Source: KBS50 sp042666615 (GTDB lineage Bacteria; Actinomycetota; Actinomycetes; Mycobacteriales; Micromonosporaceae). Taken from it: 64,000 nt of DNA. The notes under the pieces are model-generated. The model had not been told where the DNA came from. It saw only the letters and a list, made by a program, of their open reading frames with translations, and did not search any database. Below are positions 35,330-43,618 of the stretch, in pieces (the stretch's first letter is position 1; each line of letters begins with the position of its first letter). The stretch spans positions 35,953 to 99,952 of the forward strand of contig NZ_JBHTDD010000027.1 of the NCBI RefSeq assembly GCF_042666615.1, written 5' to 3'. A program made the position numbers and the translations under genes.

Positions 35330-35382
35330 CCAATATGAAGCCGGTTCCGACTGGGAAACAGATCCAATTACGGTCCGATTGG
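35330..35382. promoter_or_regulatory. Candidate MocR operator in the divergent promoter
   Basis: CCAAT occurs at 35330 and 35364 (34 bases apart), with ATTGG at 35378-35382 making an inverted repeat with the second. GGTTCCGACTGG and GGTCCGATTGG also form a direct repeat. MocR/GntR regulators typically bind direct or inverted repeats in the shared promoter of the divergent operon. Confidence 0.45.
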
Positions 35383-35392
35383 TTGGCGTCAT

Positions 35393-36814
35393 ATGCAGCT
35401 CCAGGACGCACTCGGTGACTGGTCCACGGGTTCGGGCCCGCTGTACGGGCGGTTGGCGGACGCCATCCGATCGGCGATCCACCGCGGTGACCTCCCACCG
35501 GGCGGTGCGTTGCCGGCGGAACGGGCGTTGGCCCGGCGCCTCGCCATCGGGCGGGGCACCGTCGTCGCCGCGTACGACGTCCTGCGCGCCGAGCATCTGT
35601 TGGACAGCAGGCAGGGCAGCGGCACATGGATACGCGGGGCACCCCGGCGGCCGGCCGCGGAGGAACCGCCGGGGGTACTCCGGATGGCGGCCCTTCGCGA
35701 CGCGACACTCCTGATTGACCTGGCCACCGCGGCGCTGCCGGCTACCGACCGGCTCCGCGAGGTCCTGGCCGGACTGCCGGACGAGGAGACCGACGGCATC
35801 CTCGACACCCCGGGCTACCTGCCCGGCGGACTACCCGCTCTGCGACAGTCCCTGGCCGACCATCTGACCCGGCGTGACCTGCCGACAGCTCCGGACCAGA
35901 TCCTCGTCACCACCGGAGAACAGCAGGCGCTGGCCCTGCTCTGCGAGGAGGTGCTGCACCGGGGCGACACGGCGGTGGTGGAGGACCCGACAAATCCCGG
36001 CGTCCTCGACATCCTGCGAGGGCTACCGGTGGAGATCGTCGGCGTCAGGGCGGTGACCGAGGACCCGATCGACCTGACGCGGGCCCTGGAGCGGCAGCCG
36101 GTGCGGCTGGTTCACCTCATGCCCGTCCTGGGACCGCTCGGCAGGGTGCTGGACGTTGCTACGGGAGCCCGCCTCGCCCGGAGGTTGGCCGGCGCCGGCG
36201 CGCTCGTCATCGAGGACACCGGCCAGGTCGGGCTGGCGTTCCGGCCCGCACCGCCGCCCCTGGCCGCCGTCGTCGACGCGCCGAACCTGGTGGTCATCGG
36301 TTCGCTGTCCAAGCTGCACTGGGGTGGTCTGCGGCTGGGCTGGATCCGCGGGTCCGCCCCGTTGATCGCCCGCCTCACCCGGGCGAAGGCGCGCGCCGAC
36401 CTCGGCACACCAGTGCTCGACCAGATCGTCGCGACCCGGCTGCTCGCCGTCGAAGGTGACGTCCGGGCGGCGCGCCTCGTCGCCCTGCGGGAGAGCCTGG
36501 CCCACGCGACGGACATCCTCCCCCGCGTGCTCCCGGGCTTCTCCTGGCGACCGCCGGACGGCGGCCTGGGCCTGTGGCTGCGCCTACCGGCCGGCACGGC
36601 CACCGCTTTCGCCGAGGTGGCCACCCGGTTCGGCGTCGCGGTGGTGCCGGGCGCGGCGTTCTCCGCGCACGGCACCACCGATGACCATCTCCGGTTGGTC
36701 TACGCCCGGCCGCCCGAAGTCTTCGACGAGGGAGTCCGCCGGCTCGCCGAGGCGTGGTCGCACTACCGGCGCAGCGCCGAGGAGTGCCGGACGGGGCCCG
36801 CGGTGGCGATCTGA
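35393..36814 (+). CDS. MocR-type GntR/aminotransferase transcriptional regulator
   Basis: 473 residues. A GntR winged helix at about 15-80 (GPLYGRLADAIRSAIHRGDL, AERALARRLAIGRGTVVAAY) is fused to a fold-type I aminotransferase domain from about 110. The PLP-binding lysine is Lys307 in VVIGSLSKLHWGG, with a phosphate-contact GEQQA near 175. MocR proteins use PLP adducts as effectors, though they do not usually catalyse turnover. Divergent from the gnd-hxlB operon 107 bases away, so it is the natural candidate to control it. No Shine-Dalgarno is evident before the ATG. Confidence 0.88.
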   Translation: MQLQDALGDWSTGSGPLYGRLADAIRSAIHRGDLPPGGALPAERALARRLAIGRGTVVAAYDVLRAEHLLDSRQGSGTWIRGAPRRPAAEEPPGVLRMAALRDATLLIDLATAALPATDRLREVLAGLPDEETDGILDTPGYLPGGLPALRQSLADHLTRRDLPTAPDQILVTTGEQQALALLCEEVLHRGDTAVVEDPTNPGVLDILRGLPVEIVGVRAVTEDPIDLTRALERQPVRLVHLMPVLGPLGRVLDVATGARLARRLAGAGALVIEDTGQVGLAFRPAPPPLAAVVDAPNLVVIGSLSKLHWGGLRLGWIRGSAPLIARLTRAKARADLGTPVLDQIVATRLLAVEGDVRAARLVALRESLAHATDILPRVLPGFSWRPPDGGLGLWLRLPAGTATAFAEVATRFGVAVVPGAAFSAHGTTDDHLRLVYARPPEVFDEGVRRLAEAWSHYRRSAEECRTGPAVAI

Positions 36815-36856
36815 GTCCCGCCCGCGCGACCCCACCGCGCCGCGCAGGCCGCGACC

Positions 36857-37384
36857 TCATGGAACCGCGGTGGACGGTCCGGGCTTCGCCGGCACCGGCC
36901 GGGCCACCGCGCTGCGGATCAGCGGCAGCACCCGGTACGGGATCTGCTCGGCCAGTGCGATCACCGTCGAGGCCCGGCCGATCCCCTCGTACGAGACGAT
37001 CTGGTCGATCACGCGTTGCAGGTCGGCGTTGGACCGGGCGACGATGCGGCAGAGCAGGTCGCTCCCGCCCGTGATGGTGTGCGCCTCGAGCACCTCGGGG
37101 ATCTGGGCCAGGTGCCGGGTCACCTGTTCGTGCCCGTGCCGCTGGCTGATCTCCAGTGTCACGAAGGACATGACGGAGAAGCCGACGGCGGCCGGCGCGA
37201 TCTCCGGCCCGAAGCCCCGGATCACTCCCCTGCCCACCAGCTTGTCGAGGCGGGCCTGGACGGTCCCGCGCGCCACGCCGAGCCGGCGGGAGCACTCCAG
37301 GACGCCGATCCGCGGTTCCGCCGCCAGCAGATCGATCAAGCGGACGTCCAACCCGTCGAGCTGGTCATTCTGCACAGCCGTCAT
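36857..37384 (-). CDS. Lrp/AsnC-family transcriptional regulator
   Basis: 175 residues. The N-terminal helix-turn-helix (LDGLDVRLIDLLAAEPRIG, VLECSRRLGVARGTVQARLD) is followed by a RAM ligand-binding domain (VMSFVTLEISQRHGHEQVTR, EVLEAHTITGGSDLLCRIVA). Such regulators bind amino acids and act as dimers or octamers. It is divergent from hppD, an arrangement common in actinomycetes, so it probably controls tyrosine degradation in response to an aromatic amino acid. The stop is 42 bases from the convergent MocR gene. GAGGT lies directly before the ATG at 37384. Confidence 0.87.
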   Translation of the reverse strand: MTAVQNDQLDGLDVRLIDLLAAEPRIGVLECSRRLGVARGTVQARLDKLVGRGVIRGFGPEIAPAAVGFSVMSFVTLEISQRHGHEQVTRHLAQIPEVLEAHTITGGSDLLCRIVARSNADLQRVIDQIVSYEGIGRASTVIALAEQIPYRVLPLIRSAVARPVPAKPGPSTAVP

Positions 37385-37514
37385 ACCTCATAACCATACG
37401 GAATGTGCAACCTGACCAGCGAGAGCACGGAGAGTTGCCCAAGCCGGGCATCCCCGGAATCCTCGCCACTAGGCCGCCCGGACGTGGGCGCCGCGATGGA
37501 GGGAGTCGAGCACG
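37385..37514. other. lrp/hppD divergent promoter region
   Basis: 130 bases with no gene. TATGGT (minus strand, near 37390-37400) is a candidate -10 for the Lrp gene. AT-rich CATACGGAATGTGCAA could be an Lrp contact site. hppD has a strong GGAGGGAG ribosome-binding site at its 3' edge. Confidence 0.35.
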
Positions 37515-38720
37515 ATGACCCAGGCGATCGACCGGCCGCAGCCCGGTGACGACGTCGATGTCGACGAACTGATCGGCGCCGTCGACCACGACCTCTCCCG
37601 TGACCCGTTCCCGGTCAAGGGGCTCGACTACGTCCATTTCATGGTGGGCAACGCCAAGCAGGCCGCGCACTACTACTCCACCGCGTTCGGCATGACCTGC
37701 GTGGCGTACCGGGGCCCAGAGCAGGGCTTTCGGGACTACGCCGAGTACGTGCTGACAAGCGGTTCGGCCCGGTTCGTGCTGACCGGCGCGGTCCGCCCGG
37801 ACGCCGCCGGGGCCGCGCACGTGGTCAAGCACAGCGATGGCGTGATCGACATCGCGCTGGAGGTGCCGGACGTGGACGCCGCGTACGCGCACGCGCTGAC
37901 GCAGGGCGCGACGGGCCTGGTGGAGCCGAACGATCTCAGCGACGAGCACGGCACCGTCCGGGTGGCCAGCATCGCCACGTACGGGGACACCCGGCACACC
38001 CTGGTCGACCGGTCCCGCTACTCCGGCCCGTTCCTGCCCGGTTTCGCGGCCCGTGGCCCGATCGTGGACCGGACGCCGATGATCGAGGCGGGCGTCCAGC
38101 CGAAGCGGTTCTTCCAGGCCGTCGACCACGTGGTGGGCAACGTCGAACTCGGCCGGATGGACGAGTGGGTGGAGTTCTACAAGCGGGTCATGGGATTCAC
38201 GAACATGGCCGAGTTCGTCGGGGACGACATCGCCACCGACTACTCGGCGCTGATGTCGAAGGTCGTGGCCAACGGCACCCGCAAGGTCAAGTTTCCGTTG
38301 AACGAGCCCGCGGTGGCCCGCAAGAAGTCCCAGATCGACGAGTACCTGGAGTTCTACCAGGGCCCGGGCGCCCAGCACATCGCGGTCGCCACCAACGACA
38401 TCATCGCCAGCGTCGACGCCATGCGGGCCGCCGGAGTGGAGTTCCTCGACACGCCCAACTCGTACTACGAGGACCCGGAACTGCGGGCCCGGATCGGTAC
38501 CGTCCGGGTGCCGATCGAGGAGCTGAAGGCCCGCAAGATCCTGGTCGACCGGGACGAGGACGGCTACCTGCTGCAGATCTTCACGAAGCCGGTGCAGGAC
38601 CGGCCCACCGTCTTCTTCGAGTTGATCGAACGGCACGGGTCGTTGGGCTTCGGCAAGGGCAACTTCAAGGCGCTGTTCGAGGCGATCGAGCGGGAGCAGG
38701 AGGCGCGCGGCAACCTGTGA
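37515..38720 (+). CDS. hppD: 4-hydroxyphenylpyruvate dioxygenase
   Basis: 401 residues, normal for the bacterial enzyme. Two vicinal-oxygen-chelate halves are visible. Iron ligands are His205 (QAVDHVVGN), His288 (GAQHIAVATND) and Glu369 (RPTVFFELIER). The C-terminal gating helix ends SLGFGKGNFKALFEAIER, as in HPPD and unlike hydroxymandelate synthase tails only in detail. It converts 4-hydroxyphenylpyruvate to homogentisate with loss of CO2. GGAGGGAG precedes the ATG. Its product is the substrate of HmgA encoded at 45857, and the substrate could come from the aminotransferase at 39797. Confidence 0.95.
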   Translation: MTQAIDRPQPGDDVDVDELIGAVDHDLSRDPFPVKGLDYVHFMVGNAKQAAHYYSTAFGMTCVAYRGPEQGFRDYAEYVLTSGSARFVLTGAVRPDAAGAAHVVKHSDGVIDIALEVPDVDAAYAHALTQGATGLVEPNDLSDEHGTVRVASIATYGDTRHTLVDRSRYSGPFLPGFAARGPIVDRTPMIEAGVQPKRFFQAVDHVVGNVELGRMDEWVEFYKRVMGFTNMAEFVGDDIATDYSALMSKVVANGTRKVKFPLNEPAVARKKSQIDEYLEFYQGPGAQHIAVATNDIIASVDAMRAAGVEFLDTPNSYYEDPELRARIGTVRVPIEELKARKILVDRDEDGYLLQIFTKPVQDRPTVFFELIERHGSLGFGKGNFKALFEAIEREQEARGNL

Positions 38721-38754
38721 CACCGCCGCGGCTGGTGGGCTGGTCGATCGTGGA

Positions 38755-38793
38755 TAAGGTTCCAGCGTGAGAATGTCGAGGCGCACGCCGTGA
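38755..38793 (+). promoter_or_regulatory. Possible leaderless 8-codon leader ORF before the RDD gene
   Basis: TAAGGT (38755-38760) is followed after six bases by GTG at 38767. The frame GTG AGA ATG TCG and on encodes MRMSRRTP and stops at 38791-38793. That stop overlaps the GTG start of the RDD gene as GTGA, so translation of the leader could couple to the gene. Not proven to be translated. Confidence 0.4.
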
Positions 38794-39800
38794 CGGTGGA
38801 ACCGGGCTGGTACCGCGATCCGGCCGAACCGACCACGCAACGGTACTGGGACGGGGAGGGCTGGATCGGCGAACCGCTGCCCGCGGATGCCAACCCGCCC
38901 CCCGGTCCACCCGCGGTCACCGAACCGCCCGCCGAGTCCCCGGCGTCCGCACCACCGGTCGCCGCGACCTCCGGCGGCGGCAACGCGGCGCCGGTGTCCG
39001 GACCCGGTGGCCGCCCCGGGCCGGGGGCACCGGGTGGCTGGGGTCCACCGGGGCCGGGCGGCCCGGCGGGACCGACCGGCTGGGGCTCGGCCGGCGGACC
39101 GATGTCGCCGCCGCCGGCCGGGACCGTGCCGCCCGGCGTGCCGGGCGGCGCCGCGCCACCCGGTTGGCCTCCCGGGTACGCCTACCCGATGCCGGAACCG
39201 CGCCCGCACGGACTACCGCTGGCCGGTCTCGGCCGCCGGCTCACCGCACGGCTCATCGACGTCGGCATCCTGGTGGTGCTCAACGCGCTGGTCAACGGCT
39301 GGTTCATCTACCGGTACGCGCAGGAGGTCGCCCCGGTGTACCGGGAGATGATGCGCCGGTCGCTGGCCGGCAACTCGTCCACCGAAGGACTGCCGCAGGC
39401 CGGCGAGCAGGCGGCCGGACTGCAACTGGTGATCCTGCTGATCGTCGTCGCGCTCGGCTTCGCGTACGAGGTCCCCGCGATCGCGGCGAATGGCCAGACA
39501 CTCGGCAAGCGGCTGATGGGCATCAAGGTCGTTTCGCTCGGCCCGGACGAACCGCTCGGCTTCGGACGCGCGATCCGCCGGTGGAACACCCTCGGCGGCG
39601 TCCCGGTCTTTCTCTGGTTCTGCTGCATCGGCTTCGTGCTACAGCTCGTGGACTGCGTCTACCCGCTTTTCGACCGGCCGCTGCGGCAGGCCCTACACGA
39701 CAAACTCGCGCAGACCGTCGTCGTCGGCGTGCCCCGGCATGCCACCCACCCCTCGGCCAGTGAGCCGGAGAACACCGACACCCCTGGAGGTCCCGCATGA
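38790..39800 (+). CDS. DUF2510/RDD-domain membrane protein
   Basis: 336 residues. An N-terminal DUF2510 motif (GWYRDPAEPTTQRYWDG) is followed by a Pro/Gly-rich linker (about 30-130) and an RDD domain with three hydrophobic helices from about residue 150. The RDD signature residues appear in LGRRLTARLIDVGILVVLNA and GQTLGKRLMGIKVVSL. RDD proteins are poorly characterised membrane proteins, some linked to ion exchange or transport. GTG at 38790 overlaps a possible leader ORF; the 3' end overlaps the aminotransferase ATG by 4 bases, so the two are in one operon. Confidence 0.8.
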   Translation: MTVEPGWYRDPAEPTTQRYWDGEGWIGEPLPADANPPPGPPAVTEPPAESPASAPPVAATSGGGNAAPVSGPGGRPGPGAPGGWGPPGPGGPAGPTGWGSAGGPMSPPPAGTVPPGVPGGAAPPGWPPGYAYPMPEPRPHGLPLAGLGRRLTARLIDVGILVVLNALVNGWFIYRYAQEVAPVYREMMRRSLAGNSSTEGLPQAGEQAAGLQLVILLIVVALGFAYEVPAIAANGQTLGKRLMGIKVVSLGPDEPLGFGRAIRRWNTLGGVPVFLWFCCIGFVLQLVDCVYPLFDRPLRQALHDKLAQTVVVGVPRHATHPSASEPENTDTPGGPA

Positions 39801-40918
39801 CCACGCCCGGCGACCACCCAGCCGGCGACCGCCCGGCCACACCCCGGCTCACCCGGGCTGACCTGGAGGCCCTGCCCAGCTATGTGCCCGGCCGCAGCCC
39901 GGCCGACCTGGCCCGGGAGCTCGGCCTTCCGGAGGCCGTCAAACTGGCCAGCAACGAGGTGCCGTACGGGCCGCTGCCCGGCGTGGTCGAGGCGATCGCC
40001 GAGGCGGCGGCCACCGCCCACCGGTACCCGGACATGGGCGTGGTCGCCCTGCGCGACACGCTGGCCGCGACGCTGGACGTGGACGCCGGCCGGATCGCCA
40101 CCGGCTGCGGGTCGGTGGCGCTGGCCGAGCATCTGGTACGGGCTGCCTGCCTGCCCGGTGACGAGATCGTCTACTCGTGGCGTTCCTTCGAGGCGTACCC
40201 GATCATCGCGGCGACCACCGGCGCGACAAGCGTGCGGGTGCCCAACACGGCCGGGCACGGGCACGACCTCGCGGCGATGGCCGCTGCCGTGACCGACCGG
40301 ACCCGGCTGGTCCTGGTCTGTAACCCGAACAACCCGACCGGCACCAGTGTGCGGCGGGCCGAGCTGGACGCGTTCCTGGCTGACCTGCCGCCGACCACGC
40401 TTGTGGTGCTCGACGAGGCGTACCGCGAATTCGTCACGGACGCGGAGGTGCCGGACGGGCTCGCCGAGTACGGTGACCGGCCCAACGTGGTGGTGCTGCG
40501 CACCCTGTCCAAGGCATGGGGCCTGGCCGGCCTGCGGATCGGTTACCTGGTGGCCCAGCCCGACATCGCCGCCGCCGTGCGGAAGGTCGTGACGCCGTTC
40601 TCCACCAGCGCCGTGGCGCAGGCCGCCGCGTTGGCCGCGCTGCGGCAGGCCGACGAGGTACGCCGGCGGTGCGACCTGGTGATCGCCGAGCGGGACCGGG
40701 TGACGGAGGCGATCCGCAAGGTGGTGCCGGATGTGCCGGGCAGCCAGGCGAACTTCGTCTGGTTGCCGCTGGGTGACCGGTCGGTGGAATTCGGCAAGGC
40801 GTGCGAGGCCCGAGGCGTGATCGTCCGGCCGTTCCCCGGCGAGGGGGTCCGGGTCACCATCGGCACCCCGGCCGAGAACGACCTTTTCCTCTCGGTAGCC
40901 GAACCCGCCCTCACCTAA
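39797..40918 (+). CDS. pat: HisC-like aromatic amino acid aminotransferase
   Basis: 373 residues, fold-type I. The PLP lysine is Lys239 in VVVLRTLSKAWGLAGLRIGY. CNPNNPTGT and LDEAYREFV hold the Asn and Asp that bind the cofactor. Sequence is of the histidinol-phosphate aminotransferase family, branch annotated as Pat (aromatic aminotransferase) in actinobacteria. It would make 4-hydroxyphenylpyruvate from tyrosine, directly feeding HppD two genes upstream. A role in histidine synthesis is less likely as no his genes are near. It is coupled to the RDD gene by an ATGA overlap. Confidence 0.82.
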   Translation: MTTPGDHPAGDRPATPRLTRADLEALPSYVPGRSPADLARELGLPEAVKLASNEVPYGPLPGVVEAIAEAAATAHRYPDMGVVALRDTLAATLDVDAGRIATGCGSVALAEHLVRAACLPGDEIVYSWRSFEAYPIIAATTGATSVRVPNTAGHGHDLAAMAAAVTDRTRLVLVCNPNNPTGTSVRRAELDAFLADLPPTTLVVLDEAYREFVTDAEVPDGLAEYGDRPNVVVLRTLSKAWGLAGLRIGYLVAQPDIAAAVRKVVTPFSTSAVAQAAALAALRQADEVRRRCDLVIAERDRVTEAIRKVVPDVPGSQANFVWLPLGDRSVEFGKACEARGVIVRPFPGEGVRVTIGTPAENDLFLSVAEPALT

Positions 40919-40998
40919 CTCCCCCCGCCCCCCGCCCCTCTCCCTCCTCCCCCCGCCCCTTCTCCCGCCGAGGGGCGGGCGGGGCGGGCGGGGGCGGG
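40919..40998. repeat. C-tract/G-tract block with G-quadruplex potential
   Basis: A C-rich tract (about 40920-40970) is followed by a G-rich tract (40972-40998) with six runs of three to five G separated by single C. It separates two convergent genes. It can fold as an imperfect hairpin or as quadruplex/i-motif structures and may serve as a terminator. Confidence 0.7.
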
Positions 40999-42321
40999 TC
41001 AGGTGACCGCGAGGATCACCGGCCGCGCGGCGGAGTAGTACCGGGTGTCCGGGGCAGCCGGGTCGACCGGTGGGGTCAGCCGCTCCACCATGACGAGCCC
41101 GGCCGCCGCGTACGCCTCGCCGGGCGTCCAGTCGATGCCGTCGTCGGCGTACCGGAGGTCGAACTTCGATCGTTCGTCGCCGCTTGTCGAGTCGAGGGTG
41201 AGCAGTTCGTTGCCGGGATCCACAAGGTGCACCCGACCGGGCTGGACGGCGAGAAGTCGGCTGTCGGCCGGGATCCGGTGCCGCCACCGTGGCTCCCCGC
41301 CGCGGACCGGTCGGGCCAGCACCTGACCGCCCGCCACCGAGACGACCAGTCCGTCGACGACGGTCGACTCCGGGGTGTCGAGGTCGGGTGCTCGCACCGG
41401 TTCCGGTCGATCTACCAACCAGCCGGTGATCGCATCGGGGTCGGCGGTGGTTTCGTCGCCGCCAACGGTCAGCCGGATCGCCGGGCAGTCCGAGCCCGCC
41501 CCGCAGCCGAGGCCGACGAGCCGGAACTGCTCCCCGGTGGCGGCTTGCGCGGGGGCCTCCGGGCGCCAGCGACGCTGAACGGCACCGGTGGCCGGGTCGC
41601 GGAACTCCAGCACGCGCGGCGTGGCACAGGCGTCCACCGCGATGAGCTGGCCGGCCGTGCTGGTCAGCTCGTCCACCCGGCAGGCGGCCGGCACCTCGGC
41701 CCGCCAGAGCTGCCGCCCGCTGGCCGGGTCGAGGCCCCGCAGCTCGGTCCGGCCGGCGACGGTGAGCACCGGGACGCCCTGTGCGGTCCGGGCCAGCCGT
41801 AAGCCGGGCGGGTGGTACACGGTTTCGGCACCGGTACGCCGGCCGGCATACCGGGAGTCGGTGGCCGGTCCGCTGGCACGCCAGGCCACCTGGCCGGTGC
41901 GCGCGTCCAGCGCGACCACTTCGCCGTCCGACCAGCGGGTCACCACGCGCGATTCGCCGGAATCGGCGTCGTCGGCCGGAGCGACGGCCAGGACGCCGGT
42001 GAGCTCTGCCGGCCACCGCCGGTACGACCAGTAGGGCGAGTTGCGGTACTTGGCGTCAATCGGACCGTCCGCGCTCACCTGGCGGTCGGCAGCGGTGACG
42101 CGGATCCGACCAGCCACGATCAGCGGGGCCGCGGGAAGCGTGCCGCGAACACCGACCGGGCTCGTGGGCGCCGACGGATAGGCAGCCACCCGGGCCGGAG
42201 CCAGCACCTCGGCCGGGGCGAAGACCCGGTACGCGACAGCGCCGGTGGCCGCCAGCGCCAGGACGGCCGTGGCCGCGGCGGCCAGGATCCGGAGTCCGCG
42301 GCTCCGCGACGTCGTTCCCAT
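40999..42321 (-). CDS. Membrane-anchored PQQ-like beta-propeller protein (copy 2)
   Basis: 440 residues. A basic N-terminus, one membrane helix (about 10-30, RILAAAATAVLALAATGAVAY), then propeller blades such as VVALDARTGQVAWRASGP, LRGLDPASGRQLWRAEVP and VLEFRDPATGAVQRRWRP. Predicted extracytoplasmic. Function unknown. It shares architecture with the protein at 27795 but not its Cys-ended tail. ATG at 42321 is supported by TAGGGT ending six bases upstream. Confidence 0.7.
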   Translation of the reverse strand: MGTTSRSRGLRILAAAATAVLALAATGAVAYRVFAPAEVLAPARVAAYPSAPTSPVGVRGTLPAAPLIVAGRIRVTAADRQVSADGPIDAKYRNSPYWSYRRWPAELTGVLAVAPADDADSGESRVVTRWSDGEVVALDARTGQVAWRASGPATDSRYAGRRTGAETVYHPPGLRLARTAQGVPVLTVAGRTELRGLDPASGRQLWRAEVPAACRVDELTSTAGQLIAVDACATPRVLEFRDPATGAVQRRWRPEAPAQAATGEQFRLVGLGCGAGSDCPAIRLTVGGDETTADPDAITGWLVDRPEPVRAPDLDTPESTVVDGLVVSVAGGQVLARPVRGGEPRWRHRIPADSRLLAVQPGRVHLVDPGNELLTLDSTSGDERSKFDLRYADDGIDWTPGEAYAAAGLVMVERLTPPVDPAAPDTRYYSAARPVILAVT

Positions 42322-42327
42322 GACCGG

Positions 42328-42333
42328 ACCCTA
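42328..42333 (-). promoter_or_regulatory. -10 hexamer of a leaderless transcript (beta-propeller 2)
   Basis: TAGGGT on the minus strand, six bases before the ATG at 42321. Confidence 0.5.
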
Positions 42334-42389
42334 CCCAGTGCTGCGCGAACGGGCCGGACAGAGGGTCGCGCGGATGATCCGACGCGCGC

Positions 42390-42884
42390 TCAGGCGGCGG
42401 TGGCCGGATCGCCGCGGCGCCCGCGTTCCACCGCCGTCGCGAGGTCGGCGAGGTCGCGGCGGAGCGCCCCTTCGACGGTGCGCGCGGCGAGGCCGCCGAA
42501 CATGAGGGCCAGCAGGCGCCCGTACGTGGCGGTGGGGCCGCCCTCCTGGACCGCCGTAACCGACGTGCAGCCGGCGTGCCGTCCGACTTTGATCTCGCTG
42601 AACCGGAAGGTCAGCCGGTAGTTGGCGCCGACGCCCGGGGAGCTGACGGCGCACAGCCGTGGCGCCTCGACCTGGTCGACGACGTACTCCTCGCCCACCT
42701 GAAGGCCGCCCGATAAGGTGCGGATCTCCCGCCAACGGGTGCCGGGGCCGAACGGCTGCGCGGTCAGCACCTCGACGCTCTCCACGGTGGACAACAGGCT
42801 GGCCCGGCCGGACAGGTCGCTGAAGACCCGCCACACATCGTGGATCGGAGCCACGACCAGTCTCGTCACCGCCACCGTCGACAT
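42390..42884 (-). CDS. SRPBCC (START-like) family protein
   Basis: 164 residues. VAPIHDVWRVFSDLSGRASL is the N-terminal signature of the polyketide-cyclase/START-like lipid-binding fold, and RLTFRFSEI and a long C-terminal helix (RLLALMFGGLAARTVEGALR) complete it. It is a cytoplasmic ligand-binding protein; ligand and role are unknown. ATG at 42884 is set by GGGAGGTG upstream. It stands alone between the beta-propeller and the divergent zinc-ribbon gene. Confidence 0.75.
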   Translation of the reverse strand: MSTVAVTRLVVAPIHDVWRVFSDLSGRASLLSTVESVEVLTAQPFGPGTRWREIRTLSGGLQVGEEYVVDQVEAPRLCAVSSPGVGANYRLTFRFSEIKVGRHAGCTSVTAVQEGGPTATYGRLLALMFGGLAARTVEGALRRDLADLATAVERGRRGDPATAA

Positions 42885-43096
42885 GGGCACCTCCCATGAC
42901 CACGGTACGACGCTCCGGCAATCTGTCACAGTGAGATATCCGCAGAGTAACCAGATTGATCGAAACTCTCGGACGCGTCGCCCCGGTGCCGATCGGGGAC
43001 ACCGGATCACCGGCGCGTAAGCGTTGCGTCGCTCACCGCTGATCCGGCAGACTCCCAAGGGTCTCCATCGATGTCACGGGCACCGGGGTTACGGGG

Positions 43097-43618
43097 GTGA
43101 TCGCTGCTATGGCTTCGATGCGACAACAGGAAGGCGACGGAGGGACCGGTCCACCCGACGACGGCCAGGAGGCCGGCGCGGAGCCGGACGACACACCGCG
43201 GATCGGCGCGGTAGCCGAACTCGCCACCGACTCGTGGTGGGACAACCCGGGCCGGCCGACCCCCTATCTGCTCTGGGGACTCATCTGGTGCCGGTGTGGC
43301 ACGTTCATGGTGCCGCTGGACCGGACCCTCCGATGCGGTCGCACCGAGCGGTTCTACCGTTGCGACGCCGGCTGCGGCCGGTCCCCCGTACCGGCGAACG
43401 GCCTGGAGGGTGAGGTGTTCGGCGCGGTGGTGGCCGCGGCGCTGGCCCGATTTCCCCGCTACAGCCTTCAGGGCATGCGGGCACGTCGGACGGCCCGTCG
43501 CCGGGCGGACCCGGACCGGCGACGGGATCTGATCCGCCGCTGGGTGCGTCGGGTGGTGGCCGGCGACGATCAGCCGCCGCAGCTGCACTGGGCCGACTAC
43601 GCCACCGCGGCGTCCTGA
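43097..43618 (+). CDS. Standalone zinc-ribbon protein, recombinase-ribbon-like
   Basis: 173 residues. A Cys4-type ribbon is formed by WCRCGTFM, LRCGRTERFYRCDAGCG, then LEGEVFGAVVAAALARF. This order, two Cys pairs followed by a helix beginning LE, resembles the zinc beta-ribbon of large serine recombinases. No resolvase catalytic domain is present. The N-terminus is acidic and disordered-looking; the C-terminus is strongly basic (RRTARRRADPDRRRDLIRRW), suggesting nucleic-acid binding. Starts GTG 43097, ATG 43109 and ATG 43118 are all possible. The 3' end overlaps the convergent FAH gene by 22 bases. No known function. Confidence 0.55.
   Translation: MIAAMASMRQQEGDGGTGPPDDGQEAGAEPDDTPRIGAVAELATDSWWDNPGRPTPYLLWGLIWCRCGTFMVPLDRTLRCGRTERFYRCDAGCGRSPVPANGLEGEVFGAVVAAALARFPRYSLQGMRARRTARRRADPDRRRDLIRRWVRRVVAGDDQPPQLHWADYATAAS

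Noticed and set aside
37365..39209. 614-codon minus-strand open frame
   Set aside because: It lies antisense to hppD and the RDD gene; composition is that of a shadow of high-GC coding sequence, and hppD has all catalytic residues.
39659..42016. 785-codon minus-strand open frame
   Set aside because: Spans convergent genes on both strands and the C/G tract; Arg/Gly-rich without domains, so a shadow.
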